Positions 27,516 to 35,843 of a stretch of 42,549 nucleotides of DNA are shown one piece after another. Numbering within the stretch: position 1 is the stretch's first letter; each line of letters starts with the position of its first letter. The notes under the pieces were generated by a model. It was not told the DNA's origin, searched no databases, and worked only from the letters and a program-made list of their open reading frames with translations. The DNA comes from an uncultured Bacteroidales bacterium (GTDB taxonomy: Bacteria > Bacteroidota > Bacteroidia > Bacteroidales > UBA932). The position numbers and the translations under genes are program-made. The stretch covers positions 1-42,549 of the forward strand of contig CAMBMK010000010.1 of assembly GCA_945868745.1 (NCBI GenBank), in the 5' to 3' direction.

Positions 27516-29460
27516 CTCCGTTGTCTTCTTTCACAGCGTCCGTTTCCGCCTTGACCTTCGGACCGAGAATGGCCTCGAGGTCATCAGCGAAGATTACTTC
27601 CTTTTCAAGGAGGATTTCCGCCACTTTTGTGAAGGCATCCATATTGGAACGCAGAAGGTCCATTGTCCTGTCGTGCATTCCGTCCACCAGCGACCTGACT
27701 TCCTGGTCAATCATTTCGGCCGTCTTCTCGCTGTAAGGCTTGCTCAGGTCATATCCCCTCGAGCCGGTAGAGTCGTAGAACGAAATCTGCCCTATCTTGT
27801 CGCTCATGCCGTAATACTGCACCATGCTGTATGCAATCTTCGTGAGCCTTTCAAGGTCGTTGAGCGCACCGGTAGCAGGCTCCCCGTTGATGATTTCTTC
27901 CGCTACCCTGCCGCCGTAGAGCATACACATCTGGTCGAGCATGACGGACTTTGACACAATCTTGCGCTCTGACGGGAGGCTCCAGGTGATGCCGAGCGCC
28001 TGGCCTCTCGGGACAAGGCTGACCTTGAACACAGGGTCTGCATTCGGAAGAAGCCAGCCTACAACGGCGTGACCTGCCTCGTGATATGCTGTAGTGCGTT
28101 TTTCGGCCGGAGTCATAATGGTGGCATTCTTGCGCTCTATACCTCCGACAATCCTGTCAACCGCATCAAGGAAGTCCTGCATTTCGACAGAATTCTTTCC
28201 CTTGCGTGCAGCTGTAAGGGCCGCCTCGTTGCAGACATTGGCGATGTCTGCTCCGGAAAAGCCCGGGGTGTGCTTTGCTATGAATTCAAGGTCGAAATTC
28301 TCCGCAATCTTGAGGCTGCGCATATGGACCTTGAAGATTTCCTCGCGCTCCTTGAGCTCCGGCAGGTCCACATGGATCTGCCTGTCGAAACGGCCTGCAC
28401 GCATGAGAGCCTTGTCGAGGATATCGGCACGGTTGGTGGCGGCAAGCACAATCACACCGCTGTTGGTGCTGAATCCATCCATTTCCGTAAGCAGCTGGTT
28501 GAGAGTGTTTTCCCTCTCGTCATTGGAAGAGAATCCCACATTCTTGCCCCTGGCGCGGCCCACTGCATCAATCTCGTCGATGAACACGATGCACGGGGCT
28601 TTTTCCTTGGCCTGCTGGAACAGGTCGCGTACCCTTGATGCACCCACGCCCACAAACATTTCAACGAAATCAGATCCTGAAATGGAGAGGAACGGCACCG
28701 CTGCCTCGCCTGCTACGGCCTTGGCAAGAAGCGTCTTTCCTGTACCCGGAGGGCCTACGAGCAGTGCTCCCTGAGGAATCTTGGCACCGAGGGCGGTGTA
28801 TTTTGCCGGAGATTTGAGGAAATCCACAATCTCCTTGACCTCTTCCTTGGCACCGTACAGTCCAGCCACATCCTTGAAAGTGACCGGATGCTCGGGCTTT
28901 TCGCTGATTTTGCTCGGGGCCTTCCCGGGATTGAATCCCGGCATTCCGCCACCGCCGCCCATATTGCGCCCGATGCCGCGGAACATCCATACCCACATGA
29001 GAATCAGCAGGATAGGGAAAATCAGCCATTCAAGCACCTGGGTCCAGGTCCTCGAGTTGTTCTCCATCACCACCTTGAATCTCTGGTCAGCTGGAAGCTC
29101 TCCGTTGAGCTGTCCGAATGTCTCCTCAGGGAAGAACTTGGTGGATGTGAGGAAAATGAAATGGGGGCTCTGGCGCGGGATATTGCCGCCGAACCTGTCG
29201 GAATACTTGGCAAGACGGTCCTGCCTTATGGTGACAGAACCTTTGTAGTCATTCCTTACAAAATGGATTTCCTTTACGTCTCCTGCCATTATCATTGCCT
29301 CGACGTCGGCCCACTCCACTTTCTGGGGGTTGGCCGAACCGTTGGTCATCAGCAGGTAGCCGATGCCGAGTATGAGCAGGATATAGAGCCACGATAGGTT
29401 GAACCTCACTACGAGTCTCTTGGGCTTGTTGCCGCCTCTGTTATTCTGATTGTCTGCCAT
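27493..29460 (-). CDS. ftsH: ATP-dependent zinc metalloprotease FtsH
   Basis: 655 residues. Membrane-bound AAA+ protease that degrades misfolded membrane proteins and regulatory substrates. Order: membrane helix 1 (about 22-38), periplasmic domain, membrane helix 2 (about 143-160), a Gly-rich linker ([15 protein letters not shown]), AAA domain with Walker A GPPGTGKT (236-243), Walker B FIDEID (293-298), second region of homology around [21 protein letters not shown], and the zinc site HEAGH (460-464). Starts 3 bases after rsfS and overlaps cdsA. Confidence 0.97.
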   Translation of the reverse strand: MADNQNNRGGNKPKRLVVRFNLSWLYILLILGIGYLLMTNGSANPQKVEWADVEAMIMAGDVKEIHFVRNDYKGSVTIRQDRLAKYSDRFGGNIPRQSPHFIFLTSTKFFPEETFGQLNGELPADQRFKVVMENNSRTWTQVLEWLIFPILLILMWVWMFRGIGRNMGGGGGMPGFNPGKAPSKISEKPEHPVTFKDVAGLYGAKEEVKEIVDFLKSPAKYTALGAKIPQGALLVGPPGTGKTLLAKAVAGEAAVPFLSISGSDFVEMFVGVGASRVRDLFQQAKEKAPCIVFIDEIDAVGRARGKNVGFSSNDERENTLNQLLTEMDGFSTNSGVIVLAATNRADILDKALMRAGRFDRQIHVDLPELKEREEIFKVHMRSLKIAENFDLEFIAKHTPGFSGADIANVCNEAALTAARKGKNSVEMQDFLDAVDRIVGGIERKNATIMTPAEKRTTAYHEAGHAVVGWLLPNADPVFKVSLVPRGQALGITWSLPSERKIVSKSVMLDQMCMLYGGRVAEEIINGEPATGALNDLERLTKIAYSMVQYYGMSDKIGQISFYDSTGSRGYDLSKPYSEKTAEMIDQEVRSLVDGMHDRTMDLLRSNMDAFTKVAEILLEKEVIFADDLEAILGPKVKAETDAVKEDNGDGNEQCS

Positions 29461-29463
29461 TTG

Positions 29464-29904
29464 CTATTCTTCAACTTTACGGACCTTTTTAGCGGTGGCA
29501 CGGACTTTAGAGCCTGCTTTCGTCTTTTTCGCAGACGGAGTCTCCTCCTGCTGCGGCTCATCCCTGTACTCAACGCACGGAGCGTCTGCCCAGAGGTCCT
29601 CCAGGCGGTAGAACTCCCTGTATTCTGTCTGGAACACGTGCACCACTACGTCGCCGTAGTCCAGGATAACCCAGATGTCGTTTTCAAGACCCTGCATGCG
29701 GAGCACCTTGCGGCCGAGCTTTTCCTCCATCCTGTCGAGGATGTTTTCGGCAATGGCTGCCACCTGAGTGGTGGAGTCGGCGTTGCAGATGACGAAGTGG
29801 TCCGTGATGGCTGTACCTATTTCCCTGAGGTCGAGGGATATCGGCCTCTGTCCTTTCTTTTCGAGTATTGCGTCGGCAATGACCTTAACTGGAGATGTCT
29901 TCAT
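29464..29904 (-). CDS. rsfS: Ribosome silencing factor RsfS
   Basis: 146 residues. RsfS binds ribosomal protein uL14 and blocks subunit joining when nutrients are short. The core has the family pattern ITDHFVICNADSTTQVAAIA, GLENDIWVILDYGDVVVHVF and EYREFYRLEDLWADAP. About 30 residues beyond the core form a Lys-rich basic tail (from about 117) absent from short family members such as that of E. coli; it may add RNA contacts. First gene of the minus-strand unit, with a start only about 22 bases from its -7 element. Confidence 0.93.
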   Translation of the reverse strand: MKTSPVKVIADAILEKKGQRPISLDLREIGTAITDHFVICNADSTTQVAAIAENILDRMEEKLGRKVLRMQGLENDIWVILDYGDVVVHVFQTEYREFYRLEDLWADAPCVEYRDEPQQEETPSAKKTKAGSKVRATAKKVRKVEE

Positions 29905-29910
29905 ATTTAT

Positions 29911-29918
29911 TATATTTG
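29911..29918 (+). promoter_or_regulatory. -7 promoter element for birA
   Basis: TATATTTG, a perfect TAnnTTTG, about 33 bases before the birA ATG. No TTG is found at the usual -33 spacing. It faces the mirror-image element on the other strand 7 bases away. Confidence 0.55.
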
Positions 29919-29925
29919 CAATTTA

Positions 29926-29933
29926 CAAATATA
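29926..29933 (-). promoter_or_regulatory. -7 promoter element for the rsfS-ftsH-cdsA-psd unit
   Basis: On the minus strand TATATTTG, about 22 bases before the rsfS start at 29904. With the plus-strand copy at 29911-29918 it forms a palindrome with 8-base arms and a 7-base spacer. Confidence 0.55.
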
Positions 29934-29950
29934 ACACAATTTCCGAACCA

Positions 29951-30685
29951 ATGAAAGTTTTATGGCTTGATACGGTGGATTCTACCAATAATGAGGCACG
30001 CAGGCGCATAGAAAGTGCTGACAGTTTGTCAGTAGTGGCCGCAAAGTGGCAGACTGCGGGGCGCGGTCAGCGCGGCAACACCTGGTCTTCCGCTGCCGGG
30101 GAGAACCTCACCTTCTCGGTAACGCTCAAACTGCCGCAGGACTCCCTCCCGGCTGCCGACCAGTTTGCCGTCAGCGAGGCTTCCGCCATTGCCGTGGCGG
30201 ATTTCCTGTCTTCCAAGGGGATTTCCGTCAGGATCAAATGGCCCAACGACATCTATGCCGGCGACCGGAAGATATGCGGAATGCTTATAGAGAACATCCT
30301 CAGGGGCAGCTCCGTAGCCTCCAGCATCATCGGAATCGGGCTCAATATCAACCAGACAGGCTTTCCTCCCGGCGTGGCCAATCCGGTGTCGCTGTCGATG
30401 CTCACCGGCAGGAAATACGACATTGCGGAATCCCTCGAAGAGCTTTTGCAAATCCTCGGGGAGCGTCTCAAAATGATTTCGGACGGAAGGCGCCGGGAGT
30501 TGCGGACTCTCTATCTCCAAAGTATGTATCGCCTCGGAGAAACACACACCTATACCGATTGTACCGACGGGCGGGTATTCAGGGGTACGATAAAAGGCAT
30601 CTCCCCGCAAGCAAAGCTTGTCGTAGAAATGCCTGAAGGTAATCTCAAAGAATTTGCATTCAAAGAGATAAGCTATATTATCTGA
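29951..30685 (+). CDS. birA: Biotin-[acetyl-CoA-carboxylase] ligase
   Basis: 244 residues from ATG 29951; the open frame extends upstream but only this start follows the promoter and begins with the catalytic domain. It attaches biotin to carboxylase carrier proteins. Motifs: LDTVDSTNNEA, QTAGRGQRGNTWSS (biotinyl-AMP loop) and IKWPNDIYAGDRKICGMLIE. It lacks the N-terminal winged helix of E. coli BirA, so it should not repress transcription. The C-terminal SH3-like domain is present (GTIKGISPQAKLVVEMPEG). It is divergent from rsfS and ends 9 bases before the convergent rpe. Confidence 0.94.
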   Translation: MKVLWLDTVDSTNNEARRRIESADSLSVVAAKWQTAGRGQRGNTWSSAAGENLTFSVTLKLPQDSLPAADQFAVSEASAIAVADFLSSKGISVRIKWPNDIYAGDRKICGMLIENILRGSSVASSIIGIGLNINQTGFPPGVANPVSLSMLTGRKYDIAESLEELLQILGERLKMISDGRRRELRTLYLQSMYRLGETHTYTDCTDGRVFRGTIKGISPQAKLVVEMPEGNLKEFAFKEISYII

Positions 30686-30694
30686 ATGGATTGA

Positions 30695-31354
30695 TCAAGC
30701 TTCTCCGCGGATAGCCCTAATGACTGTTTCCGGATTTTCCGCCTTGAAGACCGCGCTGCCGGCAACAAACAGGTCCACACCGGCCTGGGCAAGTGCATCG
30801 GCATTTGCCGCGCCGACTCCCCCATCAACTTCTATCAGGCACTGCGTGCCCAGGCGTTGTATCTCCGCCTTCACGGCGCGCACCCTTTCATAAGTGGCTT
30901 CTATGAACTTCTGGCCGCCGAAACCGGCAAATACCGACATGATCAGCACATAATCAGCCTTTTCAAGATATGGGAAGAGGGTTTCCACAGGTATGTCGGG
31001 ATTGATTACAAGCCCCGCCTTGCATCCGTTCCTGCGGATAAGGTCGAGGATTTCCCCCGGGTCAGAGCCCTCTGAAAGAGCGGCCTCCGCGTGAAAACTT
31101 ATCATAGAGGCGCCGGCCTTTGCAAAACGCTCAATGTATTTTTCGGGATGGACAATCATCAGATGGACGTCCATAGGCTTTTCTGCGACCTTTGCAATCG
31201 CTTCCACTACGGGGAATCCGAAAGAGATGTTGGGAACGAATGTCCCGTCCATAATGTCAAGATGGAATATGTCCGCCCAACGGTTGACAATGTCCACGCT
31301 TTCCTGCAGATGAAGGAAGTCCGCAGCAAGCATCGATGGGGCTACGAGTCTCAT
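30695..31354 (-). CDS. rpe: Ribulose-phosphate 3-epimerase
   Basis: 219 residues, one TIM barrel. Interconverts ribulose 5-phosphate and xylulose 5-phosphate in the pentose phosphate pathway. Visible motifs: VAPSMLAADF at the start, FHLDIMDGTFVPNISFG (metal-binding His and catalytic Asp), MDVHLMIVHPEKYI, VLIMSVFAGFGGQKFI and EVDGGVGAANADALAQAG (second catalytic Asp). Full family length. It follows pepD by 30 bases in the dnaA-pepD-rpe unit and meets birA tail to tail. Confidence 0.96.
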   Translation of the reverse strand: MRLVAPSMLAADFLHLQESVDIVNRWADIFHLDIMDGTFVPNISFGFPVVEAIAKVAEKPMDVHLMIVHPEKYIERFAKAGASMISFHAEAALSEGSDPGEILDLIRRNGCKAGLVINPDIPVETLFPYLEKADYVLIMSVFAGFGGQKFIEATYERVRAVKAEIQRLGTQCLIEVDGGVGAANADALAQAGVDLFVAGSAVFKAENPETVIRAIRGEA

Positions 31355-31384
31355 AATTAACTGAAGTTCCGCTAATTGTAATTG

Positions 31385-32812
31385 TTACCTGAAGGATGTC
31401 ACCACATCGATGAGATGCTTTGTGAACTTCTCGTTCGATTCAAGGTCAAGCTTTTCCCCCGGTGCATGCACTCCGCGGAGGGTAGGACCGAATGAGATCA
31501 TGTCCAGGTCATGGAATTTCTCAAGGAACAGTCCGCATTCAAGTCCGGCATGTATCGCCTTGACTTCAGGGTCTTTGCCGAAGAGCCTGCGGTAGGAGTC
31601 AACGCAGACTGAAAGGATGTGCGAATTGACATTCGGAGCCCATCCCGGATAAGGGTCTGTCCTGACTGTCCTTGCACCCGCGAGGCGGAAGCAGGCTTCA
31701 ACCTTGTCGGCTATGAACTCCTTTGCCGAATCCACGGAGCTCCTCTGGCTTGTGCAGACTTCTATGACTCCCGGACGGTTCATCCTCACGGAGGCAAGGT
31801 TGGTAGAGGTCTCCACGAGGTCAGGAATGTCCTGGCTCATTGCAAGGACACCGTGCTCTACGGCAACGAGCGCGCTTATGAGCCTTATCTTGGCTTCATC
31901 GGCTACAGGCTTTTCGGAGCAGACTGTCTCCGAGGCCTCCCACTTGAGGTCAGGGTCAGTGGTATGATATTCTGCCGCAACTGTTTGGGCAAATTGATTG
32001 AATTCATTGATGAAGCTTTGCGCGTTGTCTTTCGCGACAAGGACAATGGCTTCGGTCTCCCTCGCGATGGCATTGTGCTTTCCTCCTCCGGCCAGCAGCA
32101 TCAGATGGAACGAATCCATACGCGGATAGAGGAATCTTGCCATCTGCTGGACCGTATTGATGCGTCCCTTGTTGATGTCGTCCCCGCTGTGGCCGCCGAG
32201 GGTGTTGTGGAGCCTGAGGCGCAGACAGGCCTGCCCCATTGCAGGATTGGTCCTTTCGTAGTCAAACTCGGCGAGAACGCCCACTCCACCTGCGCAGCCG
32301 ATGAACATCTGTCCTTCGTCCTCAGAATCAAGGTTGATAAGGGTCTTTCCGGTAAAGAATCCTTCCTCAATGGCCATTGCCCCGTCCATTCCGGTCTCTT
32401 CGGAGATTGTGAAGAGGCATTCGAGGCGGCCTGTAGGCAGGTCGCTTTCCAGAATGGCGAGACTCGCTGCAATTCCGATTCCGTCATCTGCGCCGAGAGT
32501 GGTCTCAAGTGCGACCATCCAGCCGTCACGGATTTCGTAGCGGATCGGGTCCCTGTCGAAATTGTGTGCGGATGAAGCTGTCTTTTCACAGACCATATCC
32601 TGATGGCTTTGGAGCACGAGCGTAGGCACATCTTCCTTGCCCGGTGCTGCCTCTTTGGTAATCAGCACGTTGCCGATACTGTCCGTCTTGCATTGGAGAT
32701 TGTGGTCTGATGCGAATTTCTGCAGGTATGCGGTCATCTTTTCTTCATGACCGGATTCGCGCGGGATAGTTGTTATCTCGCGGAAAATGTTCAGAACGGA
32801 ATTGGAGTCCAT
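31385..32812 (-). CDS. pepD: Aminoacyl-histidine dipeptidase (cytosol nonspecific dipeptidase, M20 family)
   Basis: 475 residues from ATG 32812, chosen because MDSNSVLNIFREITTIPR is the family's normal beginning; the longer frame would run into dnaA. Hydrolyses dipeptides, including Xaa-His, with two zinc ions. Metal and catalytic motifs: VLQSHQDMVCEK, TTLGADDGIGIA, FTISEETGMDGA, LINLDSEDEG, GGHSGDDI and HAGLECGLF. The final FGPTLRGVHAPGEKLDLES carries the last metal-binding His. It begins 14 bases after dnaA and is probably co-transcribed with it. Confidence 0.94.
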   Translation of the reverse strand: MDSNSVLNIFREITTIPRESGHEEKMTAYLQKFASDHNLQCKTDSIGNVLITKEAAPGKEDVPTLVLQSHQDMVCEKTASSAHNFDRDPIRYEIRDGWMVALETTLGADDGIGIAASLAILESDLPTGRLECLFTISEETGMDGAMAIEEGFFTGKTLINLDSEDEGQMFIGCAGGVGVLAEFDYERTNPAMGQACLRLRLHNTLGGHSGDDINKGRINTVQQMARFLYPRMDSFHLMLLAGGGKHNAIARETEAIVLVAKDNAQSFINEFNQFAQTVAAEYHTTDPDLKWEASETVCSEKPVADEAKIRLISALVAVEHGVLAMSQDIPDLVETSTNLASVRMNRPGVIEVCTSQRSSVDSAKEFIADKVEACFRLAGARTVRTDPYPGWAPNVNSHILSVCVDSYRRLFGKDPEVKAIHAGLECGLFLEKFHDLDMISFGPTLRGVHAPGEKLDLESNEKFTKHLIDVVTSFR

Positions 32813-32826
32813 AGTGTTATGTGTGT

Positions 32827-34251
32827 TTATTCTCCCTCTGCCACAAGCAGTCTCTCGATGTCCGTAACGAATTTCTTGAAGTTCCTGTCGGTTGACATCA
32901 TATCCGAAACGGTAGAGCATGCATGCATGACAGTGGCGTGGTCTTTTCCTCCGAGTTCAGCCCCGATTGTGGAGAGTGAGCACTTCAGCATATTCCTGCT
33001 CAGGTACATCGCTATCTGTCTGGCCTGCACGATATTGCGCTTGCGTGACTTTGAAAGGATGTCCTCCTTGGTGATGTTGAAGTATCCGCATACGGTATTC
33101 TGTACCTTCTCGATGCTGATTTCGGTCTCTTCCTCCCCCACTATCTGGTTGGAAATGGTTTTTGCAAGTTCGACGGTGATTTCCTGATGGCAGAGAGTTG
33201 CCCTGGCGACAAGCGAGATGAGTGCTCCCTCGAGCTCCCTGAAATTGGACTTTATCCTTGCGGCAAGGAACTCAAGAACCTCGTCGCTGATGCTCACTCC
33301 CTCACGGAAACTCCTGACTTTCAACATCTCAAGCCTGGTCTGGTAAGATGGACGCTGGAGCTCCACTGAAAGTCCCCATTTCATCCTGGAAAGGAGCCTT
33401 TCCTCAAAGTTCTGCAGGTCGGCAGGCGAACGGTCCGATGTGAAAATCAACTGCTTGCCTGTCTCATGAAGATGATTGAACACACTGAAGAACGCGGTCT
33501 GGGTGCCCTGGCCGGACAGTTCGTGGATATCGTCCACAATCAGAACGTCGATTCTGGAGTAGTATGCCATGAAGTCCGTCAGCTTGTTCTTCACGAACGC
33601 TGCATCCATATATTGCGTCTTGAACTCGTTACCCGTCACATAAAGGACAACAAGCTCAGGGAATCTTTTCTTGATTTCGATACCGATTGCCTGTGCAAGA
33701 TGGGTCTTTCCAAGTCCCGGTCCTCCGAAAAGGAAAAGCGGGTTGAACGGGGTCTTGCCCGGAGACATGGATATGCTTTCTCCAGCCGTGATGCCCATTT
33801 TGTTGCACTCGCCCACTACGAGATTGCCGAAGCAGTATGTCGGGTTGAGACGCGGATTGACGGTAACCCTTGCGAGACCCGGGAATACGAAAGGTCCGGG
33901 ATTGCCCGCCGAAGGATACACAGGCACATTCATCGGCCCGTTTACCGGTGTGCTTTCCTTTGTGGCCGGGAAACGCATTGACTGCTCGGACTGGACGGGA
34001 CGTACTTTATAGATGAGACGTGCATCCGTGCCTATTACCCTTTTCAGGGTAGCTTTCAGCAGATCGAGATAGGTGCCCTCAATATACTCCCTGAAGAACT
34101 CTGTAGGGACCTCAAGCGTAATGGTGCTGTCTTTGAAGGATACCGGCTTGAGGGGCTTGAACCACATATTGAACTTCTGGGGCTCAATGATGTTCTCAAT
34201 GATACTCAGGCAGCTGTTCCAGATTTCAATATGTTGTTCGGTATTGTTCAT
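32827..34251 (-). CDS. dnaA: Chromosomal replication initiator DnaA
   Basis: 474 residues from ATG 34251, giving the domain I start HIEIWNSCLSIIENII...FNMWFKPL; longer starts would lie in the leader hairpin. It opens oriC and loads the replicative helicase. Domain II is a short linker (about 85-125); domain III has Walker A GGPGLGKT (176-183) and Walker B VLIVDD (236-241); domain IV holds the DNA-binding signature GGKDHATVMHACSTV. First gene of a minus-strand unit with pepD and rpe. I did not find a cluster of TTATnCACA boxes in the flanking non-coding DNA, so oriC is not evident here. Confidence 0.97.
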   Translation of the reverse strand: MNNTEQHIEIWNSCLSIIENIIEPQKFNMWFKPLKPVSFKDSTITLEVPTEFFREYIEGTYLDLLKATLKRVIGTDARLIYKVRPVQSEQSMRFPATKESTPVNGPMNVPVYPSAGNPGPFVFPGLARVTVNPRLNPTYCFGNLVVGECNKMGITAGESISMSPGKTPFNPLFLFGGPGLGKTHLAQAIGIEIKKRFPELVVLYVTGNEFKTQYMDAAFVKNKLTDFMAYYSRIDVLIVDDIHELSGQGTQTAFFSVFNHLHETGKQLIFTSDRSPADLQNFEERLLSRMKWGLSVELQRPSYQTRLEMLKVRSFREGVSISDEVLEFLAARIKSNFRELEGALISLVARATLCHQEITVELAKTISNQIVGEEETEISIEKVQNTVCGYFNITKEDILSKSRKRNIVQARQIAMYLSRNMLKCSLSTIGAELGGKDHATVMHACSTVSDMMSTDRNFKKFVTDIERLLVAEGE

Positions 34252-34268
34252 CGTATTAGTTAAAGGGC

Positions 34269-34323
34269 AAAAAAGCATCCGGCTCGTCGGCAGCTCCAGC
34301 ATCTGAAGCTTCGTCCCGGATGC
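34269..34323 (-). terminator. Terminator-like compound hairpin in the dnaA leader (possible attenuator)
   Basis: On the minus strand an outer stem GCATCCGG (34323-34316) pairs with CCGGATGC (34282-34275), immediately followed by six T (34274-34269). Inside the loop a second hairpin forms: AGCTTCAG / CTGGAGCT (34310-34303 with 34299-34292) closed by 3 bases, one G-T wobble. The U-tract lies 17 bases before the dnaA ATG, leaving no room for a promoter between, so it must be part of the dnaA leader or act on read-through from upstream. Confidence 0.6.
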
Positions 34324-34328
34324 GATTG

Positions 34329-34336
34329 CAAAGATG
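34329..34336 (-). promoter_or_regulatory. Weak candidate -7 element for dnaA
   Basis: The minus strand reads CATCTTTG, one mismatch from TAnnTTTG. Transcription from it would begin around 34325-34322, right at the outer arm of the leader hairpin. No convincing -33 TTG. Confidence 0.3.
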
Positions 34337-34436
34337 GGGGAAAAATAAGTGATAAAAAAACGTATTCAGTATTGTTTTTTAATTATTTTTCCTGTATCTT
34401 GAATAACGGATACGAATTTTTACTCTTTTTATAACT

Positions 34437-34451
34437 TTCTGATAATCAGAA
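34437..34451. repeat. Palindrome in the dnaA-amidase intergenic region
   Basis: Seven-base perfect arms TTCTGAT / ATCAGAA around one A, in an AT-rich spacer. The 9-base core TGATAATCA recurs in the palindrome at 42171-42183. It could be an operator for dnaA; nothing more can be said. Confidence 0.35.
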
Positions 34452-34471
34452 GGTATTCCGTTTGATAAAAC

Positions 34472-34495
34472 GATATAAGCCGTTGAGGCTATATC
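34472..34495 (-). terminator. Terminator after the amidase gene
   Basis: GATATAAGCC (34472-34481) pairs with GGCTATATC (34487-34495) through nine pairs and one bulged A, loop GTTGA. On the minus strand it is followed by GTTTTATC. On the plus strand it is followed by TTATTATTTTG, so it might act in both directions, but only the minus-strand gene ends nearby. Confidence 0.6.
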
Positions 34496-34534
34496 TTATT
34501 ATTTTGAATTCTTCCAAATAAGTACAATAGTGGA

Positions 34535-35716
34535 TTATTGCACCCTGGAAGTTTTGCCTTCTTCAACCTTTACCATGAATGAGTCGGGAAACAGCTTTTT
34601 GATTTTCCTGTATTCCTCTTTTGCCTTTGCAGCATCTGCAGATGTCCCTATTATGTATTTGAATACATTTCCGGCGGGGATGACCATAGGCTTGTATCCC
34701 CTGAAGAAGGAATCGCCGCTTTCCATCTGCCTGCCTGTTGCCAGCACCTGTGTGCCGTAAACTGTCCCCTCCTCTGCGGCATCCGTACCGGAGACGGCCT
34801 TTTCCGGTTCCTGTTTGACGGAACTGCCTTCATCTGAAGCATTGCTGCCGGAGATGACCGGTTTTGTAACCGGAATGTTGAGGCTTTCGTCATATCGTGT
34901 CTTGAAGCGGACAATCGCTTCGACAATCCTGCGTGCGATTTCATCCTGGCCTGAGGAGGATTTCATCTTTTCAAGGTCTGAAGGGCTCGTGATGAATCCG
35001 CATTCGATAAGGACAGCCGGCATCGTGGTCTTCCAAAGCACGAGGAAAGGGTCCTGTGATATGCCCCTGCTCTTTTTTACCGGACCGGCGGAAAGGCTTC
35101 GCGCAAGGTCGTCCGCAAAAAGGAGGCTTTGGACTAGATTGGCGTTCTGCATCAGGTTGAATATGATGTAGGACTCCGGGTCGTTGGGGTCAAAGCCCTG
35201 ATAAGTAGTCGAATAGTCGTCCTCCATCAGGATCACGGAGTTTTCCCTCTTGCACAGCTCCATATTGGATGAATACAGGTCGGCCCCGGTCCTTGACTGG
35301 CCGAGCGTGTGGATCGAGAAACCGTTTACGCTTTTGTAGTTCTTGTTTTTCTTCGGATCAACTGCGTTGACGTGGATAGAGATGAAGAGCCCCGCCCCGG
35401 CTTTGTTGGCTATGTCAGCCCTATTTCCGAGAGGGATGAATGTGTCGTCGGAGCGTGTCATCACCACCTTCAGATCAGGGTAGCATTCTCCGAGCAACTT
35501 CTTGACTTTCAGTCCAACGGACAGGACTATGTCCTTTTCCCTGATTTTTGTCCCGTCACGGCTGACGCATCCGGGGTCATTTCCTCCGTGGCCGGGGTCA
35601 AGACAGATTACGGACAGCCCCAGACTCCCCTTTTTGTCCTGGGAGGAGGCGGAAAAACAGGTCGCATACAAAAGTATGGCAAGCGACAGTACAATATGGG
35701 TTTGCTTAAGTTTCAA
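34535..35716 (-). CDS. N-acetylmuramoyl-L-alanine amidase with C-terminal SPOR-like region
   Basis: 393 residues with a signal peptide (IVLSLAILLYATCFSASSQ). Cleaves the amide bond between MurNAc and the peptide stem in peptidoglycan. The amidase_3 domain (about 36-265) has the zinc ligands in VICLDPGHGGNDPG, LFISIHVNA and the catalytic Glu in MPAVLIECGFITSPSD. A low-complexity linker rich in Ser, Glu and Ala follows, then about 75 residues (GTQVLATGRQM ... SFMVKVEEG) resembling a SPOR peptidoglycan-binding domain that targets division sites. It stands alone between its own promoter, divergent from lptD, and a terminator. Confidence 0.93.
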   Translation of the reverse strand: MKLKQTHIVLSLAILLYATCFSASSQDKKGSLGLSVICLDPGHGGNDPGCVSRDGTKIREKDIVLSVGLKVKKLLGECYPDLKVVMTRSDDTFIPLGNRADIANKAGAGLFISIHVNAVDPKKNKNYKSVNGFSIHTLGQSRTGADLYSSNMELCKRENSVILMEDDYSTTYQGFDPNDPESYIIFNLMQNANLVQSLLFADDLARSLSAGPVKKSRGISQDPFLVLWKTTMPAVLIECGFITSPSDLEKMKSSSGQDEIARRIVEAIVRFKTRYDESLNIPVTKPVISGSNASDEGSSVKQEPEKAVSGTDAAEEGTVYGTQVLATGRQMESGDSFFRGYKPMVIPAGNVFKYIIGTSADAAKAKEEYRKIKKLFPDSFMVKVEEGKTSRVQ

Positions 35717-35732
35717 AATGGTATTATATTTG
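35701..35732 (+). promoter_or_regulatory. lptD promoter P1 (upstream)
   Basis: TTTG (35701-35704), 20-base spacer, TATATTTG (35725-35732): a good Bacteroidota -33/-7 pair. It lies partly in the start of the amidase gene and would give a leader of about 105 bases for lptD. Confidence 0.6.
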
Positions 35733-35739
35733 CGTTTTG

Positions 35740-35769
35740 CAAATTTACAAATTTGCGGGAAACAGACAA
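35740..35769 (-). promoter_or_regulatory. Amidase promoter
   Basis: Minus strand: TTG (35769-35767), 19-base spacer, TAAATTTG (35747-35740). It would start transcription near 35735, about 19 bases before the amidase ATG at 35716. Its start region overlaps lptD P1 face to face. Confidence 0.6.
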
Positions 35770-35793
35770 TATTAATTGATTTGAGTTTCGCGC

Positions 35794-35822
35794 TTGCGGA
35801 ACCTGTAATCGGTTTATGTTTG
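35794..35822 (+). promoter_or_regulatory. lptD promoter P2 (proximal)
   Basis: TTG (35794-35796), 18-base spacer, TATGTTTG (35815-35822). Leader of about 16-18 bases to the ATG at 35844, so this promoter also supports that start codon. Confidence 0.55.
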
Positions 35823-35843
35823 CACTTGAGCAGCTATAATTCA

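Noticed and set aside
30686..30694. Terminator between convergent birA and rpe
   Set aside because: Only nine bases separate the genes and no stem with a U-tract is visible around them.
34252..34534. Replication origin next to dnaA
   Set aside because: The spacer is AT-rich and has palindromes, but I found no TTATnCACA-type DnaA boxes, so an oriC call is not supported.
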